Shown here in pieces: positions 1 to 12,017 of a stretch of 38,907 nt of DNA. The position numbers and the translations under genes are program-made. Each line of letters starts with the position of its first letter. The stretch's first letter is position 1. Source of the DNA: Ettlia oleoabundans (Eukaryota; Chlorophyta; Chlorophyceae; Chlamydomonadales); the NCBI GenBank assembly GCA_019693395.1, contig JAAMXP010001536.1, positions 1 to 38,907 on the forward strand, read 5' to 3'. Below the pieces are notes generated by a model. It was not told the DNA's origin. It saw only the letters and a program-made list of their open reading frames with translations, and did no database searches.

Positions 1-1537
1 CAGGTGCCCGCCACGCTGCGCCGCTCAGTGCTGGCGCAGGCGCTGCACCACCCGCTGGCTGCTGTGGATCGCCTGCTCACAAATGCCACTTACATGAACC
101 GCCTTCACGTCAACCAGTCAATGGCGCACGATTTGCTGCCAGACGTGGATGATATCCAGCTTCCAAGGGTGCGTGTCAGCTTTCACCAGGTATTATTTCT
201 CAGGGATCCATGGTAGCTTCAGCAGGCATTGCTTCATCCGTGGCCATGGCTTCCAAGGTCGGCGTGCCGACATGCTGCCAGCCTGCCTGCCTCACTACCC
301 CGTACCTTGCAGCGGACGTTTACAAGTGATCCCATGCCCTTTCCTGACCCATCTCATCCTCTCTGTTTTCTCTCTTTACCCTGGGTCGTACTCCTGCAGG
401 AGCAGCAGCGGCAGGGTGCCGGCGGCTCACTCATGCTGTTCAAGCATTCCATTGTGATGGTGGATGAGCAGGATCGCGCCTGGCCGGTCCAGGTGAGGCC
501 GGCAGCTTTGTGTGCGCTCGCTCCTGCTGCTTGCTATGCATGCTAGCAACCCAATATACAGCTCCAGTTGAAGTAGTCATAGCTGTAAACCTTTTCAGGT
601 GGCGACTGCCTGGCGTGTTAGCTGGCTTACTCGCCCCCCAGTTGAAGACTATCATAGAGATCCCTCTTCCCTGGCCCCTCCCATGCGCCTGTGCCATGCC
701 CCTCTGTGTTATGCTGCAGTACGAGGGATTCATGTCCGCGGGTCAGCGGCACTTGCGACTTGGCGCTGGCTGGCGCTACCTGTGCCGGGCCAATTCTGCT
801 GCTGTGGGTGCGTTGAAGCAGCTTGGTTCTGCGCCGGGTGCCAAATTTCCCACTGCATATTTCCCACTAGGCTAGCATGGGGTGGCGGCTAATATCTGCA
901 GCGGGTTGCACTTGGTCCACACCATGCCAGGCTCAACTGAGCTGAAAGGTTTTTTATATTTCAGAACAAAGTATCTTTGTGATTCGTTTTGGTCGTTCCT
1001 TTTCACCCTATGCTCGTTTGTAGCACCAACACTGTTGATACCGAACCCGGATATTTGGTACTGTCTCTGATGGTCCCTTCCTGCCACTAAACCAAAGTCT
1101 GCCACTGGCCTGCAGGCGACACCCTGGTGCTTGAGCGCTGGACCAAGGATCGCAGCGTGGTGCATCTTCGCATCTTGCGGGCATCAAGCAATCAGCAGGT
1201 CCTCGACTCGCTTCCCCCCCCGCAGCAGCGAAGCCCTGCACTCCTGCCAGCGCCCAGCCTGGACGATGAAACGATGCCGCCAGGCGTGCTTCCGCTGCAG
1301 CTGCAGGCAATGTTGGGCCTAGCTGCAGAGGCCGCTGCGCAGGAAGCGGCGGCGGCAAGGTCTCCCAGCAAGCAGGAGGAGCAGCAAGAACAGCACTCAC
1401 CTGCGCAGCAGCCCTCCAAGCAGCAAGAAGGCGAGCAGGCACCCTTGCAGCCGATAGCTCAGCCGCAACAGCAGCAGCCGGCGGGTCAAGAACCCGCATC
1501 CATGGACCCCTCGCAGGAGCAGCAGCAGCAGCCATAG
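1..1537 (+). CDS. B3 DNA-binding domain protein, 3' part (5' end outside window)
   Basis: Proposed exons are 1-168 (or 1-189), 400-492, 720-807 and 1116-1537, ending at TAG 1535-1537. The first intron has two possible donors (169 and 190), both in phase 0. Joined exons 1 to 4 read like a plant-type B3 domain: RLHVNQSMAHDLLPD, then SIVMVDEQDRAWPVQ, then HLRLGAGWRYLCRANS and VGDTLVLERW, matching the usual B3 order of a first strand, the 'G+.W.V' strand, 'GW..F...N' and 'GD...FE'. Known B3 domains bind DNA in the nucleus; that role is inferred here. The C-terminal about 110 residues are Ala/Gln/Pro-rich low complexity with no recognised domain. The B3 subfamily (VAL, REM, other) cannot be decided from this fragment. 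Confidence 0.75.
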
Positions 1538-2614
1538 CAAATGCCATCCGCAACTGGCGGACCCCCCCCACCACCACCACCACCACACACACACACGCGC
1601 GCACACCGCCCCAATCAGACCTTCCCCGCTAATATGGGCAGCATATGTTGGAATATTAGTGTTTCTTCTCTCGGGGCAGCTTCAAACCGCCCTGTTTCCC
1701 TTTTGGCGTCCCTCTTTCCCCGTCTCAACTGCCCACCGCCAATTGAGGTATAGATTGCTGGGTGCATGCTTTCCCTTCCCCTCTCCCTTCTCTCTCTACA
1801 CCCCAGGGTTTGAAATTATAAATGCGCCAGGGCGATTGCCTGCCGCCTGCCACTTATGCATGCATGTACCAGGTAGCCCTGTTGAGTCCACCAGGCAGTG
1901 GTCGCCCTCTGAACAATAAGCGATTATGGTAGCATTATTTTCTGAACACTTTCCCGCTCTCCCACTCGTGTGGGTCTGTTCTGTGTCTTTCGAGTGTTTC
2001 GTGGTGTTAATCTCTTACTAAGAATTCAATTCAAGAGTGTGGCACAGCGTTTTTTCCAAGTTTTCGAACAACATCGATCTGCATCATCCACTCATGGAAC
2101 CGTTTAATGCGCTCAAAAAACCTGGCATGCATGGCTCTTTGCTGACCGGTCAGCAGCCCTGCCTACCTGCCTGCCCACCGCCTCTTTTAACATTCGCCAA
2201 CAGCCACATCTCCGACTCCATTCTTTGAACTGGTTTGTGTCACTCTTGCTGCCTTTCCTCTGCTTACTGTTTGTCCCACAGCACTTGCTTGCTCCGTCGC
2301 CCTCTCTCTCCAAACTTGCCTCTCTGCTCTCTCGCAAATTTGATTGACGGGATGCAAAAGCCTACCGTATCGTTTCTTTGCTCGCCTCAAACTAGACTCT
2401 TCGGTGTAAGCCACAGATCGACACTAGAGACATGGCAGTGCCTTTATAACCGGATAACGCAATGAAATATAACAGACAGAGCCAAATCCGCTGGACTGTT
2501 ACTTGGCGTCTGGTAACGCAGCACCACGGCACCACGTTGGTTGGTCTCTAAAAAGAGATCAATGCAAGAATGGCTGACAGGTTTACACCTGCTGTCGCCT
2601 GCTAGCCACCCAGC
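1538..2614. other. Convergent 3' intergenic region
   Basis: This stretch lies between the stop of the B3 gene (+) and the stop of the RBM42-like gene (-). It starts with a CCA/CA-rich run (1561-1600) and is otherwise AT-richer, with no ORF that resembles a protein. A TGTAA at 2405-2409 on + could be the B3 poly(A) signal, giving a long 3' UTR. A TGTAA on - at 2587-2583 lies only 28 bases past the RBM42-like stop. Confidence 0.5.
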
Positions 2615-4792
2615 TCACCAGCGCCGGCCAGGCGGCCCGCCCCCTCGGCCAAACGGCCCACCTCCTCCAAACATGGCAGGCGGCCCGTTGTCCACCTTTT
2701 GCTGCTTGGGCTTGGGTTCCTTGATATTCACCTCCCTCACACGTGCCCGCCCTTTCTTGTCCGTCACAGAACGCTCGTCCCAGGTGCTCTTGCGTAGCTG
2801 CACAGGCCGGTTACCTGCAGTATGCAGCAGACAGAGGCGGAAGCGAATAAGGTATGGGTACGAGGGGTGAAGTGTCCCGCACATCGTGTCAGAAATTGAC
2901 AAAGCATGCAGTAACCATTAAGGTGTGGGTATGGGTGGTGTGTACGTAGTGTCATAAATTGTCTGAGCATGCGGTACGAAAATCGTTTAAAGCACGTGGT
3001 ACACGCCTACAGTGCGACGTGCTGCAGCAACGTGCTCAACTTAGTTTCACAATAACAAAGCCAGACCACAATGCAACGCTCCTCGCAAAAACAACAGTGT
3101 TCCTGTTCCCAATGTATATACTGAAGCAAGGAGAGCAGCGCCCTGTTTCCATGCCGCACTCACCCACATATTTGCCCTGCATCTCGCGCAGCACCTTTGC
3201 CCCCTCAATTGTGTCGCCAAACGACACAAAGCCGTAGCCCTTGCTCTTGCCGTTGTGGGAGTAGCGCACAACCTTTGCCTTCTGGAAAGTTGGGAACTTC
3301 TGGAAGGCAGCTGTCAGGACCGCGTCTGACACCTACATTGTAGCAAGGTCACAGGGAACACATAAGGTGAGCGATAGGGCGAGTAGTGATGGATACATAA
3401 ACATGTCATCATAAGGGATCCGAGAGCCAGTTAGCTGGAAAAAGAGCTTGCCCAGTCAGTCGAAATGGTCACACAAACTGGCGACAGGATGCAGGCATGC
3501 AGGCAAACAAACAGGGCGGCATGCTGGCAGGCGGCAGCCAGCCAGATGGGGAAAAAAACGAAGGCAGGTAGGCAACAGGTGGGCAGGGCAGTTGGGCCAG
3601 AGAGGAAGGTATGCAGCAGGTAGGAAGGAAAGGCAGGCATCTTGGGCAAAGCAGGCAGGCAAGCAGGCAGGCAGGCAGGGGCAGGCGCACCTCGTTACCC
3701 AGGTTGCCCACAAAAATGCGGAAGTCGTTTTCTGGCCACTCCGTGAGCGTGGTGTCCACCCACTTCTGCCCTGCTGCCTTGCGCACTACGCCCACTTTTT
3801 TTCCAGCCTGCGCCGGCGCTTTGATTGGCGGTGCAGCTGTGGGGACGCCAAGGAAAGGAGGTGGCGCGGAAGCTCCGTTTGGCGGGACCCCCATGGGCGG
3901 CGCCCCAGGCATGCCAAACCCTGGCATTGTGGGTGTTGGCGGCAAGCCTGAAGGCCCTGCCGGCTCCTGAAACTGCATGGAGTTAGGCTGCGGCGGGGCT
4001 GCGATGACGGGTGCTCCAGCAAGCACAGCGCCAGGCCGCGGGCCGCCATGCTGCGGGGCCATGTGTGACGGCGGGTGCCCTTGCTGCATGGGGGGCCCTC
4101 CAGGCGATGTGTGCATTATGGGTGGCGGAGGTAGCTGACCTGGCGGGCCCTGGTGCATGTTGTGGTGGCCCCCCGGGCCGTGCGGCGGCGGCGGGAACCG
4201 ATGCATCGGCGGGCCCCCCGGTGGCGGCGGTAGCTGCACCTGCGGCGGTGGCCGCTGCATGGGTGGGCCGCTTGGTGGTGCTGCAAGGTTGGGGCCGCGA
4301 GGCGAAGGCCCCTGTGGGGGCCGTGCTAGTGGTGGCGGCGCCAGGCGTGGCGGGGCGCTGGCAGCTAACGGGCCCTGCGACGGCGACTGCTGCTGCTGCT
4401 GCTGATGGTGCGGCGGCGGGAGGTTCAGGGCGGGCGGGGGGTGCTGGGGCGGTGGAAGGCCATTCTGCAGCACATGACAAACATTTAGGGCTCCCATTCA
4501 ACATTCCTAGCCTCTGCAGCAACGTCTTATACGTTGCAACGGTAACATAGGAGACTGATTTAAGTCCCCAGCGCGTTGGAAGTTCAGTAGCTGCTCTCCT
4601 AACTGCCCAGCCTGCTCCGCTGATTCATTTGAAGGTCAAGATTGGGTACAGTCTGCGGCGCACCTTCTGCTCTCCTGGCTGCCCAGCCTGCTGCTGTGGG
4701 TGCTGCGCGTCGTCTGCGGGCTTGGTTGCCTCCATCTCCGCCTCAAACAGCTCCGCCTGAAACTTAAGAAACTCCTCATCCAGGTTGCTCAT
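2615..4792 (-). CDS. RBM42: RBM42-like RNA-binding protein with one C-terminal RRM
   Basis: Exons, in order of transcription: 4792-4664, 4464-3691, 3332-3164, 2814-2615. The 1272 nt encode 423 residues. Residues 1-43 are acidic (MSNLDEEFLKFQAELFEAEM). A long Pro/Gly/Gln-rich region follows (about 44-270), then WVDTTLTEWPENDFRIFVGN and one RRM with RNP2 (RIFVGNLGNE) and RNP1 (KGYGFVSF), and a basic tail (GNRPVQLRKSTWDERS). The WxDxxLxEWPxxDFRIF lead-in and the NRPVxLRKSxW exit are hallmarks of RBM42. That family binds RNA and associates with splicing and stress-granule factors; the role here is by homology. Introns are GT-AG. The intron after exon 2 is full of CAGG/GCAGGC repeats (about 3480-3690). 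Confidence 0.93.
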
Positions 4793-5405
4793 CGCGGCAA
4801 CTGCCCCGCCAGGCGTGTCTCACCCACTGTGAGCCGGGCTTGGCAAGGTGAGCTGATTGCGGGCCTGCAACAGCGGGGCAAGCGAGCGGCACTGGGCGGC
4901 GAGGCGGCTGCGAGTGAGGCCCGCTATCTCGTCGGCTGATCTGCTGCGGCTCGCATGCGTGCCGCACAAACAACCTAGTGAGAGGCAGCAGGAGCCGTAA
5001 GCTCTGCACAGCCGGCGGGCTAGACAGCGGGAACTCGCATCGCTGTCCAGCAGCCATTCCCAGTTGTATAAAACGCTGTACGATTGTGCTGATGCTTTCA
5101 GGCATGCCAGGGGTTCACGCCAAAGCTGCACTCACCAGCAAGACGCTCTGAATACCGCCAGGCTTGCACGCTTACTCACGCTGTCTAGTAGCGTTGCGCG
5201 GGGAATCTGTACTTCCAGTTCCAGGAAGAGCAGGGAGCAGTACGTTTACTGCAGTACTGTGCAGTCTTGCAGTCTTGATAGTGCACTGTCCGTTCCGAAG
5301 AAAGGATCAGCACAATAAAGCATGCAGTCTCTCGGCGATATACGCACGCGTATCATATACGGACGTTCGTGCAAAACCGTGCAGTTATGTGAGCGGCACA
5401 GTGAT

Positions 5406-5406
<1 letters not shown>

Positions 5407-5433
<27 letters not shown>
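5407..5433. repeat. (CAG)9 microsatellite
   Basis: Nine perfect CAG units. In one + frame it reads as polyGln after an ATG, but the continuation does not look like a conserved protein, so I treat it as a non-coding microsatellite. Confidence 0.9.
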
Positions 5434-5437
<4 letters not shown>

Positions 5438-6428
5438 TGGTAGTCCCACGGGCACCACCCAGCCTGAACTCGTGCGTCTTGCCGCTGATGGGCCTCTGCA
5501 CTCGCATGCATGCGTGCCATCCGGCATGCTGCATTGCCTTAAACGCCAGCAGCAACAAGCAAAAAGCGCCGGAAAGGCGGGTGCTTGGTATGTTGCCGAC
5601 GCAGCAGCGATACTGCTGTCAACAACCATTTGTTGTTGAGCTATATTGCCTGCGTTGCTCGACTCAGAACCTGACAGTCATGTTCTTTACCTCACAAAGT
5701 GCTCCGTCATCTTATGATTGGATGCCTGGCCGTCTTTGTCGCCTAGGGCATCAGCCACTTCACGCTTGCGGCCTGCCCCTTGAAATGCAACAAGGTTTGC
5801 TGCCCCTCTTTCGTCGTGGTCAACCCACCCAGAATTTGAAGTTGATAACGGCATCCAAAGTCTAAAGAAGGAGTCCGTGTGTGGTTCAGACCCTGGCGTT
5901 GCCTGGTGCGCTTCCGCAGCGCCGGCGCCAAGAGTTTGGCCACGTGTGCTACCTTGTGCGGCTGGTCGTTCAATAGTTGCCCCGTTTTATCTGTTGTCAC
6001 TGCGATTTGTCCATGCGCATTATTGTTGTTAGGCAGGGCCGAGTGGCAGTGAGCCTTGAGCCACCGACAAGCCAGTCTCGTTTGCCCCCCAACCTGCCTT
6101 TCGATGCTCTTACCGGTCACAGTATTACAGTACTACCGCTTTCTCTTGTAGTCCTCCTTGAAGCGAGCACTGCCTTGTCGGCAGCCACGCCACCCAGCCT
6201 GCCGCTCATGGCGTCCCTCGTGTCGCCCCGGGCCGCCGACAAGGTGCATGTCCGAGTTGTGACGCCGGAAACGCGCTGCGGTTTGGTCCTTGCAGCCGTG
6301 CGGGTACAGAGCGGTTCCGTCGCAGCGGACGGCAGCGCCAGTTGACAAGGCCTCCTCATGTCTGCGCTCCAACAAATCTCTGCAAAGGCAGCAACGAAGA
6401 ATGCATATATATGGTAAAGAAAGCTGCC

Positions 6429-6547
6429 CATGCTGACAGGATTAGTCAAGTGGCACCAGGCTGCAGCCTGAGAAGTCATGGAAAAATATTCCGCTCATGC
6501 TGACAGGATTAGTCAAGTGGCACCAGGCTGCAGCCTGAGAAGTCATG
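6429..6547. repeat. 68-bp direct tandem duplication
   Basis: About 51 bases starting CATGCTGACAGGATTAGTCA at 6429 recur from 6497 with an identical middle containing GGCACCAGGCTGCAGCCTGA, giving a period of 68 bases. The near identity suggests a recent event. Confidence 0.9.
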
Positions 6548-7007
6548 GGGAAAATGTGGCACTGGTGTACTGTCCTGCTGATCAACAGTCCCCTCAGTCT
6601 CCTCATGCCACGACCCTGACCCTTGCTGCTGCCTGCCGCTTTCTGAGCGGCTGTCCGGGGGGCCAAAGGAGCCTTCGCCCTCTCGGTCCCCCTCACCACT
6701 ACAAACGATGCAGGCAATGTGGGTGTGCGGGGAAGGGGTCGCATCCAATCAGCGGCAGCACCCTCACCAACCCGCCAGAGCCAGCCAGCTGTTGACAGCC
6801 ACTAGCAAAGCGGATCTGCTCATTACAGCTGTCAGACAAGGATATACACGCTTTACCTGGCGCGCAACAGCTTCGGTGTACGCTCGCGATACGGTATTCT
6901 CACCCAGGAGGGGACTTTGAGACTAAGAGTTGGCGCGAGTTGTAAGTGGTCACAGAGGGTGGGGCCTTCGGTGTGTGAGTGAAGGTGTGAGTGTATTAAG
7001 GAGAGGA

Positions 7008-7058
7008 TATGTGTGTGTGGGGGGGGAGGTGGTGGGTGGTGGTGGGGGGGGGGGGGCA
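7008..7058. repeat. GT/G-rich low-complexity tract
   Basis: A short (TG)n run followed by GGTGGTGGG and a 14-base G homopolymer. It is purine/GT skewed and non-coding. Assembly length here may be unreliable. Confidence 0.85.
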
Positions 7059-8000
7059 TGCTAGTCATATCACTGAAGTGAGATGCAAGGGTGTCAGGCT
7101 ACCGCAGCCCTGACCTGCATGCACAGGCGTTCGCAGATTTGAGCTTGCCGCAGAGCCAACCACCAACCCGCTGCCTTTGTGCTGTTGCTGGCATGCGGGG
7201 CTGATACCTCGCAAGAAGTCATGTTGCAGGTGTTGAAGACCGTGGGGAGCCAGATAGCCAGCTTGGAGGAGCGATTCTCCAGGTCTGTCATTGCGCAGCG
7301 GATTGACATTGACAGCCTCATATGTTCCTATGTGGCAACAACCGGCATTGTGCGGCTTCTGCTCTACTCTTTCTTTTTCACATGTGGCTGTGTTATGCAT
7401 TGTAATAGTGGTGGTGGTTATCATCAACATTCAGGCAGAGACTTCAGCCCCGGCTGGCAACGGTTCTGGCCTTGACATCGGCAAGAAAGCCACGGCGGAT
7501 GTTACCTGCAACTGGTGTACTTGCTTTCTGGTGGGTTGGGACAAGCAGGCGCAAGCGGCAGCGGAGGCCGCTGTGGTGGCTCAGCAGCGAGTGGTGGGAT
7601 GCTGATGCTGGTGTTGTGATGGAGGAGCAAGTGAAGTGCGACGGCAGGGTGCTACACCGTGCCCTGCCCAGCTTTTTCATATTGTACTGCTGCAAGTACC
7701 TGCTGTTCTCAGCTGTGCGCCAGCAGTACCCCATAATGGTGGCGGCGAAACAATGGTTGCCACCGCAGCGTTCAAGAGTCTTATCAGTAATTAGCTGTTT
7801 TCTGCACGTCATGGTTGTGATGGGTAAATAGTTGAGTGCAAAATTCGTTGAAAACAATTTAATGGGACCCGCCTGCTTAGCTGACATGGAGGGCTGCCGC
7901 CGCCGCCCCTTTCCATCAGCCTGCCTGCATGTGCCTCTCCCTGCGAATCCCAATTGCGACCTTATTTATTCAACCCACTCACAGCGCGAGGGGGGCAGAG

Positions 8001-9564
8001 ATGGGACGCAAGGGCGGCAAGGCCTTCCTCAAGTCGGCGCGCGCCGCCAAAGCAGGACCCGATGATAGCAATGATGTCCAGGAGGCCGCGCCCAAACCAT
8101 CGGACCCCAGCCCGCCATCGGCGGAGCAGAAACAACCTGCCATCACCAGCAAAGCTGCAGCATTCCTCAAAGAGCCAGCTCCTACCGCTGCAGACAGTGC
8201 CAGCAGCGAGGACGATGGCGAGCCTGGCGAGGAGACGCGCGGCAAGATGCTGCAGCGCCACAAGCGGGTGTGCAACGATGCCCCGCCGCCTGCGCCGCCT
8301 ACCCACCACTGCCTGAAGCTGTGAATGATACTTTAGCATCCACAAATATGCTGGGCTGCATGTGGGTTGAGTGTGGCTTCGCTAAGCTTTCAATTTTTCC
8401 TTAAAGCTTGTGTTGGCTGTACGCATCACTGCCAAGTGTTGCCTCTGACCGGTTCTCTCACCTGCCTCCCACACCATTCCCATTGCTCCTGCCTGTCCTG
8501 CCTCCTGCTTCCAACATCTTGAAAACTCGTCTGACAACAACCTACTGCTTGACAGTTGCCATCGGATTGATTCATGAGCAATAGGCCCAAAAGGATCAGA
8601 TCGCGAGTCCTCATCAACTTACTCTAATTCTGAATTGTGTTGCAGGAACAAAAGGCGCTGAAGGATCAGATCAAGCGGCTGGGCAAGAAGGCCAAGGAGG
8701 AGGGTGCCAAGCTGGAGGCGGAGATGGCGGCACGGCATGCTGCTGAGCTGGCAGCGATAGAGGGTGCCAGGCAGAAGACGGCGGCAGAGGCAGTGGCGGT
8801 GGCAGACTCGCTCTACACCGTGCACCTGGGCGACGAACGGCAGGAAGAGCAGCATCAGAAGGTGGGTCAGCTTGACTGCAGGTTTATTTCCGTATGGGCA
8901 GCTTGTTTGATGAAGCTCTAGTGGACAGATTCGGCGATGAGCTGGCTCCGCTTCAAGCCCCGCTTGCTTTGAAAACATGGGGACGGCTTGTTTCTAGGCT
9001 TCTGAAAAGCCCAGTCAGCTACCGACTAGGGGCACCAGGGCTGGCTTGGCTGGCCAGCGTTGCTTACTGCAATGTCGTTCATGGTTGGACGGGGCTTATC
9101 CCATTTAAGTAACCACCTCCCATGCACTGCATTCTCTTGGTTGGACGCTGTTGTGACGCAGAAGCCCAGCAAGGCCCAGCGGCGGCGCGAGCAACGGCAG
9201 CGGGAGGAGCAGGAGCGGGAGGCGCGCATCCAGACGGAACTTGCAGAGCTTGGGGACACAGGTGGGGATCCATTTGGACATGGGGACCCATTTTGCTTTA
9301 AGCATTTGGGGAAGTTGTTGGGGGTAGATAAATGATTTTGTAAACAACACTTGACGTAATTTTGGGACAAGTTCTATGCACGAGTTGAGTGGCCAGACGG
9401 AGCTGGCTGAGTTTTGGGAGCTTGGGCGGCCTTTTCTGTGTTCGTTTTGGAGTAAGGCGGCCTTTGGGTATGGAAGCTGAATCGGCTTGCGGTGCAGGCA
9501 TGCATCTGGTTTGCTGGCTACGTAGTGCTGGCTGAGTTTCAGTGTGCCCCCTGTCTTCATTTCG

Positions 9565-9635
<71 letters not shown>

Positions 9636-11441
9636 CGGCCCTCAGATTGGCACGCATGCTGGTGTGCGTGCTGATGAGGCTTTTACGTTGTATACCTTAC
9701 TTCATTGCCCCCAGCAGAGCGTGTGGTTGAGGAGCGGGAGCTGAAGGCAATCCTGCGGCCGCTTGGGCTGACGATACGGGAGACACCACCAGACGGCCAC
9801 TGCCTCTACCGATCGCTGGGTGAGCGCCATCCTGCATCGCTCGTGCTGATGGTAGTGTCGTACTATGGGCCGATAAGCTTGTGATTGCTGAAGAGTGGGT
9901 CGGTTTGAAAACGTTAGGGTCCGGCAGCCTATGGTGCTGTTCTTCATGCCTCGTGGTCACATGATAGCATGGCACATGTAAGTTGGCGCCAGGCGCCCGC
10001 TGCCTTTACCCATCTGCCTGCCCGCCCGCTTGCCTGCCTGCTCTTCCCCGGCTCGACCGGCCTGCTGCAGAGGACCAGCTGCAGCGGCTGCCAACAGAGG
10101 TTGAGCCGCCACCCGCACCAGAAGGGGGGGAGTCCAGCGACGACCTCAACTTCCTGTTGCTGCGCCAAAGGGCAGCCGAGCACATGCGGCAACACGCAGA
10201 GGAGTTTAAGCCCTTTGTGCTGGAGGTGGGTGGCTGATCGGCTGACTGACACTGATGCTGGAAGCACACATCTATAGCTGCTGCTGGCGGTGCTGGTGTT
10301 CTAGATGAGCAAATCGCAGCTCTTGCTCCCCGCTTATGTGGTCGCCTGGTGCTTGTTGCCTGCCCCTCGTGCGTGGTTCTTGCTGGCTCGATGGGCTGTA
10401 CTCTTTCGTTTACGCGAGGTGGATATTGCGTGCCCCTCATGCGTGTTTTTGCTGGCTCGATAGACTGGTTCTCTTCATTTGGGGGTTGAGGGATGCTGTT
10501 GACAGCCTGGGAAGCTTCAGATAGGGGGTTGCTCTTGCAACTTGACACATGCAGGAGGATGTGGCAAGCAGCGGCGGCGATGACGCATTCGAGGCATACT
10601 GCACAGAGGTGGAAAGTACCGCGGCATGGGGTGGGCATGTGGAGCTGCAGGTGCGTAGGTTTGATGGCAGAATGTTGTGGGATTGTTTATTGCTGCCTAT
10701 GTCACCACGGGGAATTCAAGTCGCTGCAAGTATTGAGTGCCTATTGGCTGTGCTTGCCGCCATTGGAACGTTTCCCCTCCCTCCTCCCTCCTCCATCTCC
10801 TCCGTTGCCCAGTATTTTTCCCTTGTTTGCCCAGGTTCTGCGAAGGCCCATGCTTGCTTCCCTCAATTCCCGCCCTCCCTGCTGCCACCCAACATGCAGG
10901 CGCTCGCACACGCGCTGCGGTCGCATATCGTGGTGTACAGCGTGGGGATGCCTGTACTAGAACTTGGAGAAGAATATAAGGGTGAGTGGGAGTATAAGGC
11001 TGTTTGTGTTGGCTTCTGGATCCCTGGATCTGCTGTGTTTGCTGCTGAATCCCTCAATCTGTCGTGTGTGATTCTGAAACTTGGATCTGTATTGGTTGTT
11101 TGTGCTACAAACAATCGATTGTACTACAAACAATCAACCTTGGCAAAAGAGCTCTTAGGTGACCCGGTGTGTTCGTACCTCCGTTGCTTCTCCTTTTGAG
11201 TCTCCAGACGCGTGCGACACTTCTTGACTAGCCCTTACGCCCTGACTAGTACTTTTGCTCTGCAGACACCGGGCGCACGCTGCGCGTGTGCTACTTGCGG
11301 CACGCTTACGGCCTTGGGGAGCACTACGAAAGCGTGGTTCCCGGGCTCATAGCAGTGGAGGAGGGTGAAGAGGAGGGCGAGCAGCAGCAGCCGGCGGCAA
11401 CAGCTGGAGTTGAGCAGGCAGCGGCAGCGGAGGATACGTAG
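8001..11441 (+). CDS. OTUD6B: OTU-domain deubiquitinase, OTUD6 type
   Basis: Exons: 8001-8267, 8646-8861, 9162-9261, 9715-9819, 10071-10225, 10555-10650, 10900-10981, 11266-11441. The 1197 nt encode 398 residues. Exon 4 could equally start at 9718 (CAG slip). A charged N-terminal half (RHKREQKALKDQIKRL, KPSKAQRRREQRQ) is followed by an OTU domain with PPDGHCLYRSL (Asp221, nucleophile Cys224) and RHAYGLGEHYESV (catalytic His360). The N-terminal coiled region plus DGHC and the YGLGEHY signature are those of OTUD6B, a cysteine protease that cuts ubiquitin chains; substrate and location are inferred only by family. The C-terminus is a Glu/Gln/Ala tail. The ATG at 8001 is the first in frame in GAGATGGGACGC and gives a conserved basic start. 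Confidence 0.95.
9565..9635. repeat. (TGCC)n tetranucleotide array in OTU intron 3
   Basis: About 17 uninterrupted CTGC/TGCC units inside the intron between exons 3 and 4 of the OTU gene. It produces spurious Pro-Ala-Cys-Leu ORFs in all three frames. Confidence 0.95.
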
Positions 11442-12017
11442 CAGAGTAGCATAGCACTCGGCGCTCCCCGCGTCAAGACTGAGCCGGACTCTGTTGCCCT
11501 GCGCCAGACTAACCCTATGTTGGCTTGCGCCAGACTGATCACATCAGAAGTAGGCCTGTTGGATCTATAAAGCTCGTGGTTTTTGAGTGACTCTAATAGC
11601 TTCATTCACAATTACCCACGGTGATTCAAGAGCACAGCATGCAGGCTGGAGCCTTACTGCGGTGCCGCTGGTGACCAACTCTCCACAGTTCGTTCACTGG
11701 CAGCGCTGTTGCTATGGAAACAACAAAACCATTGCCAGCACTCATGCTATGAGCACAGGATCCATGGGCGCCCCTCTCGCACAAAGTCAGTGTATTCAGG
11801 AGGAAATTATTGCAATCATGGTTGCATTGACTTAGAAGTAGACTGGTTATGCACCAGCAAGAATACTTATGAGTCATTAATTGAAACAGAAGTCAGGACG
11901 GGTGGGTAAGGGTGCCGAGGCCTTGCTTGCGAGCAGGGGCTGCCGGCTCTGCAGGCTTTCCACTGTCCTGATAAGTTTCAACGCTCCTTCACCCGCTGTG
12001 GAGCTTGACGTGTTTGT
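11442..12017. other. Convergent 3' region between OTU and CTR3-like genes
   Basis: Tail-to-tail spacer containing both 3' UTRs. A short direct repeat around GCGCCAGACT occurs at about 11500 and 11527. I see no coding signal and no TGTAA on either strand, so the poly(A) sites are unassigned. Confidence 0.5.

Larger units (their letters stand above)
4793..8000. other. 3.2 kb without a confident gene, between divergent RBM42-like and OTU genes
   Basis: Upstream of the RBM42-like start and of the OTU gene start. I found no domain or consistent exon chain here. It holds a (CAG)9 run at 5407-5433, a 68-bp tandem duplication at 6429-6547, a GT/G-rich tract at 7008-7058, and weakly protein-like open stretches at 6150-6344 and 7179-7605 that I could not connect into a gene. 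TGTAA occurs on + at 6941-6945 and 7401-7405. An unrecognised small gene or a gene remnant remains possible. Confidence 0.5.

Noticed and set aside
4011..4550. Long + strand ORF rich in Gly/Ala
   Set aside because: Antisense shadow of the Pro/Gln-rich exon of the RBM42-like gene, which has clear family motifs.
5164..5865. 233-codon + ORF containing polyGln
   Set aside because: Only the (CAG)9 run is notable; the rest has no conserved pattern, no splice support and mixed composition.
5743..6479. Overlapping minus-strand ORFs of about 120 codons
   Set aside because: No domain, no signal, no phase-consistent exon chain; expected for GC-rich DNA.
9492..9744. Three overlapping ORFs rich in Pro-Ala-Cys-Leu
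   Set aside because: They are translations of the (TGCC)n array inside an OTU intron.
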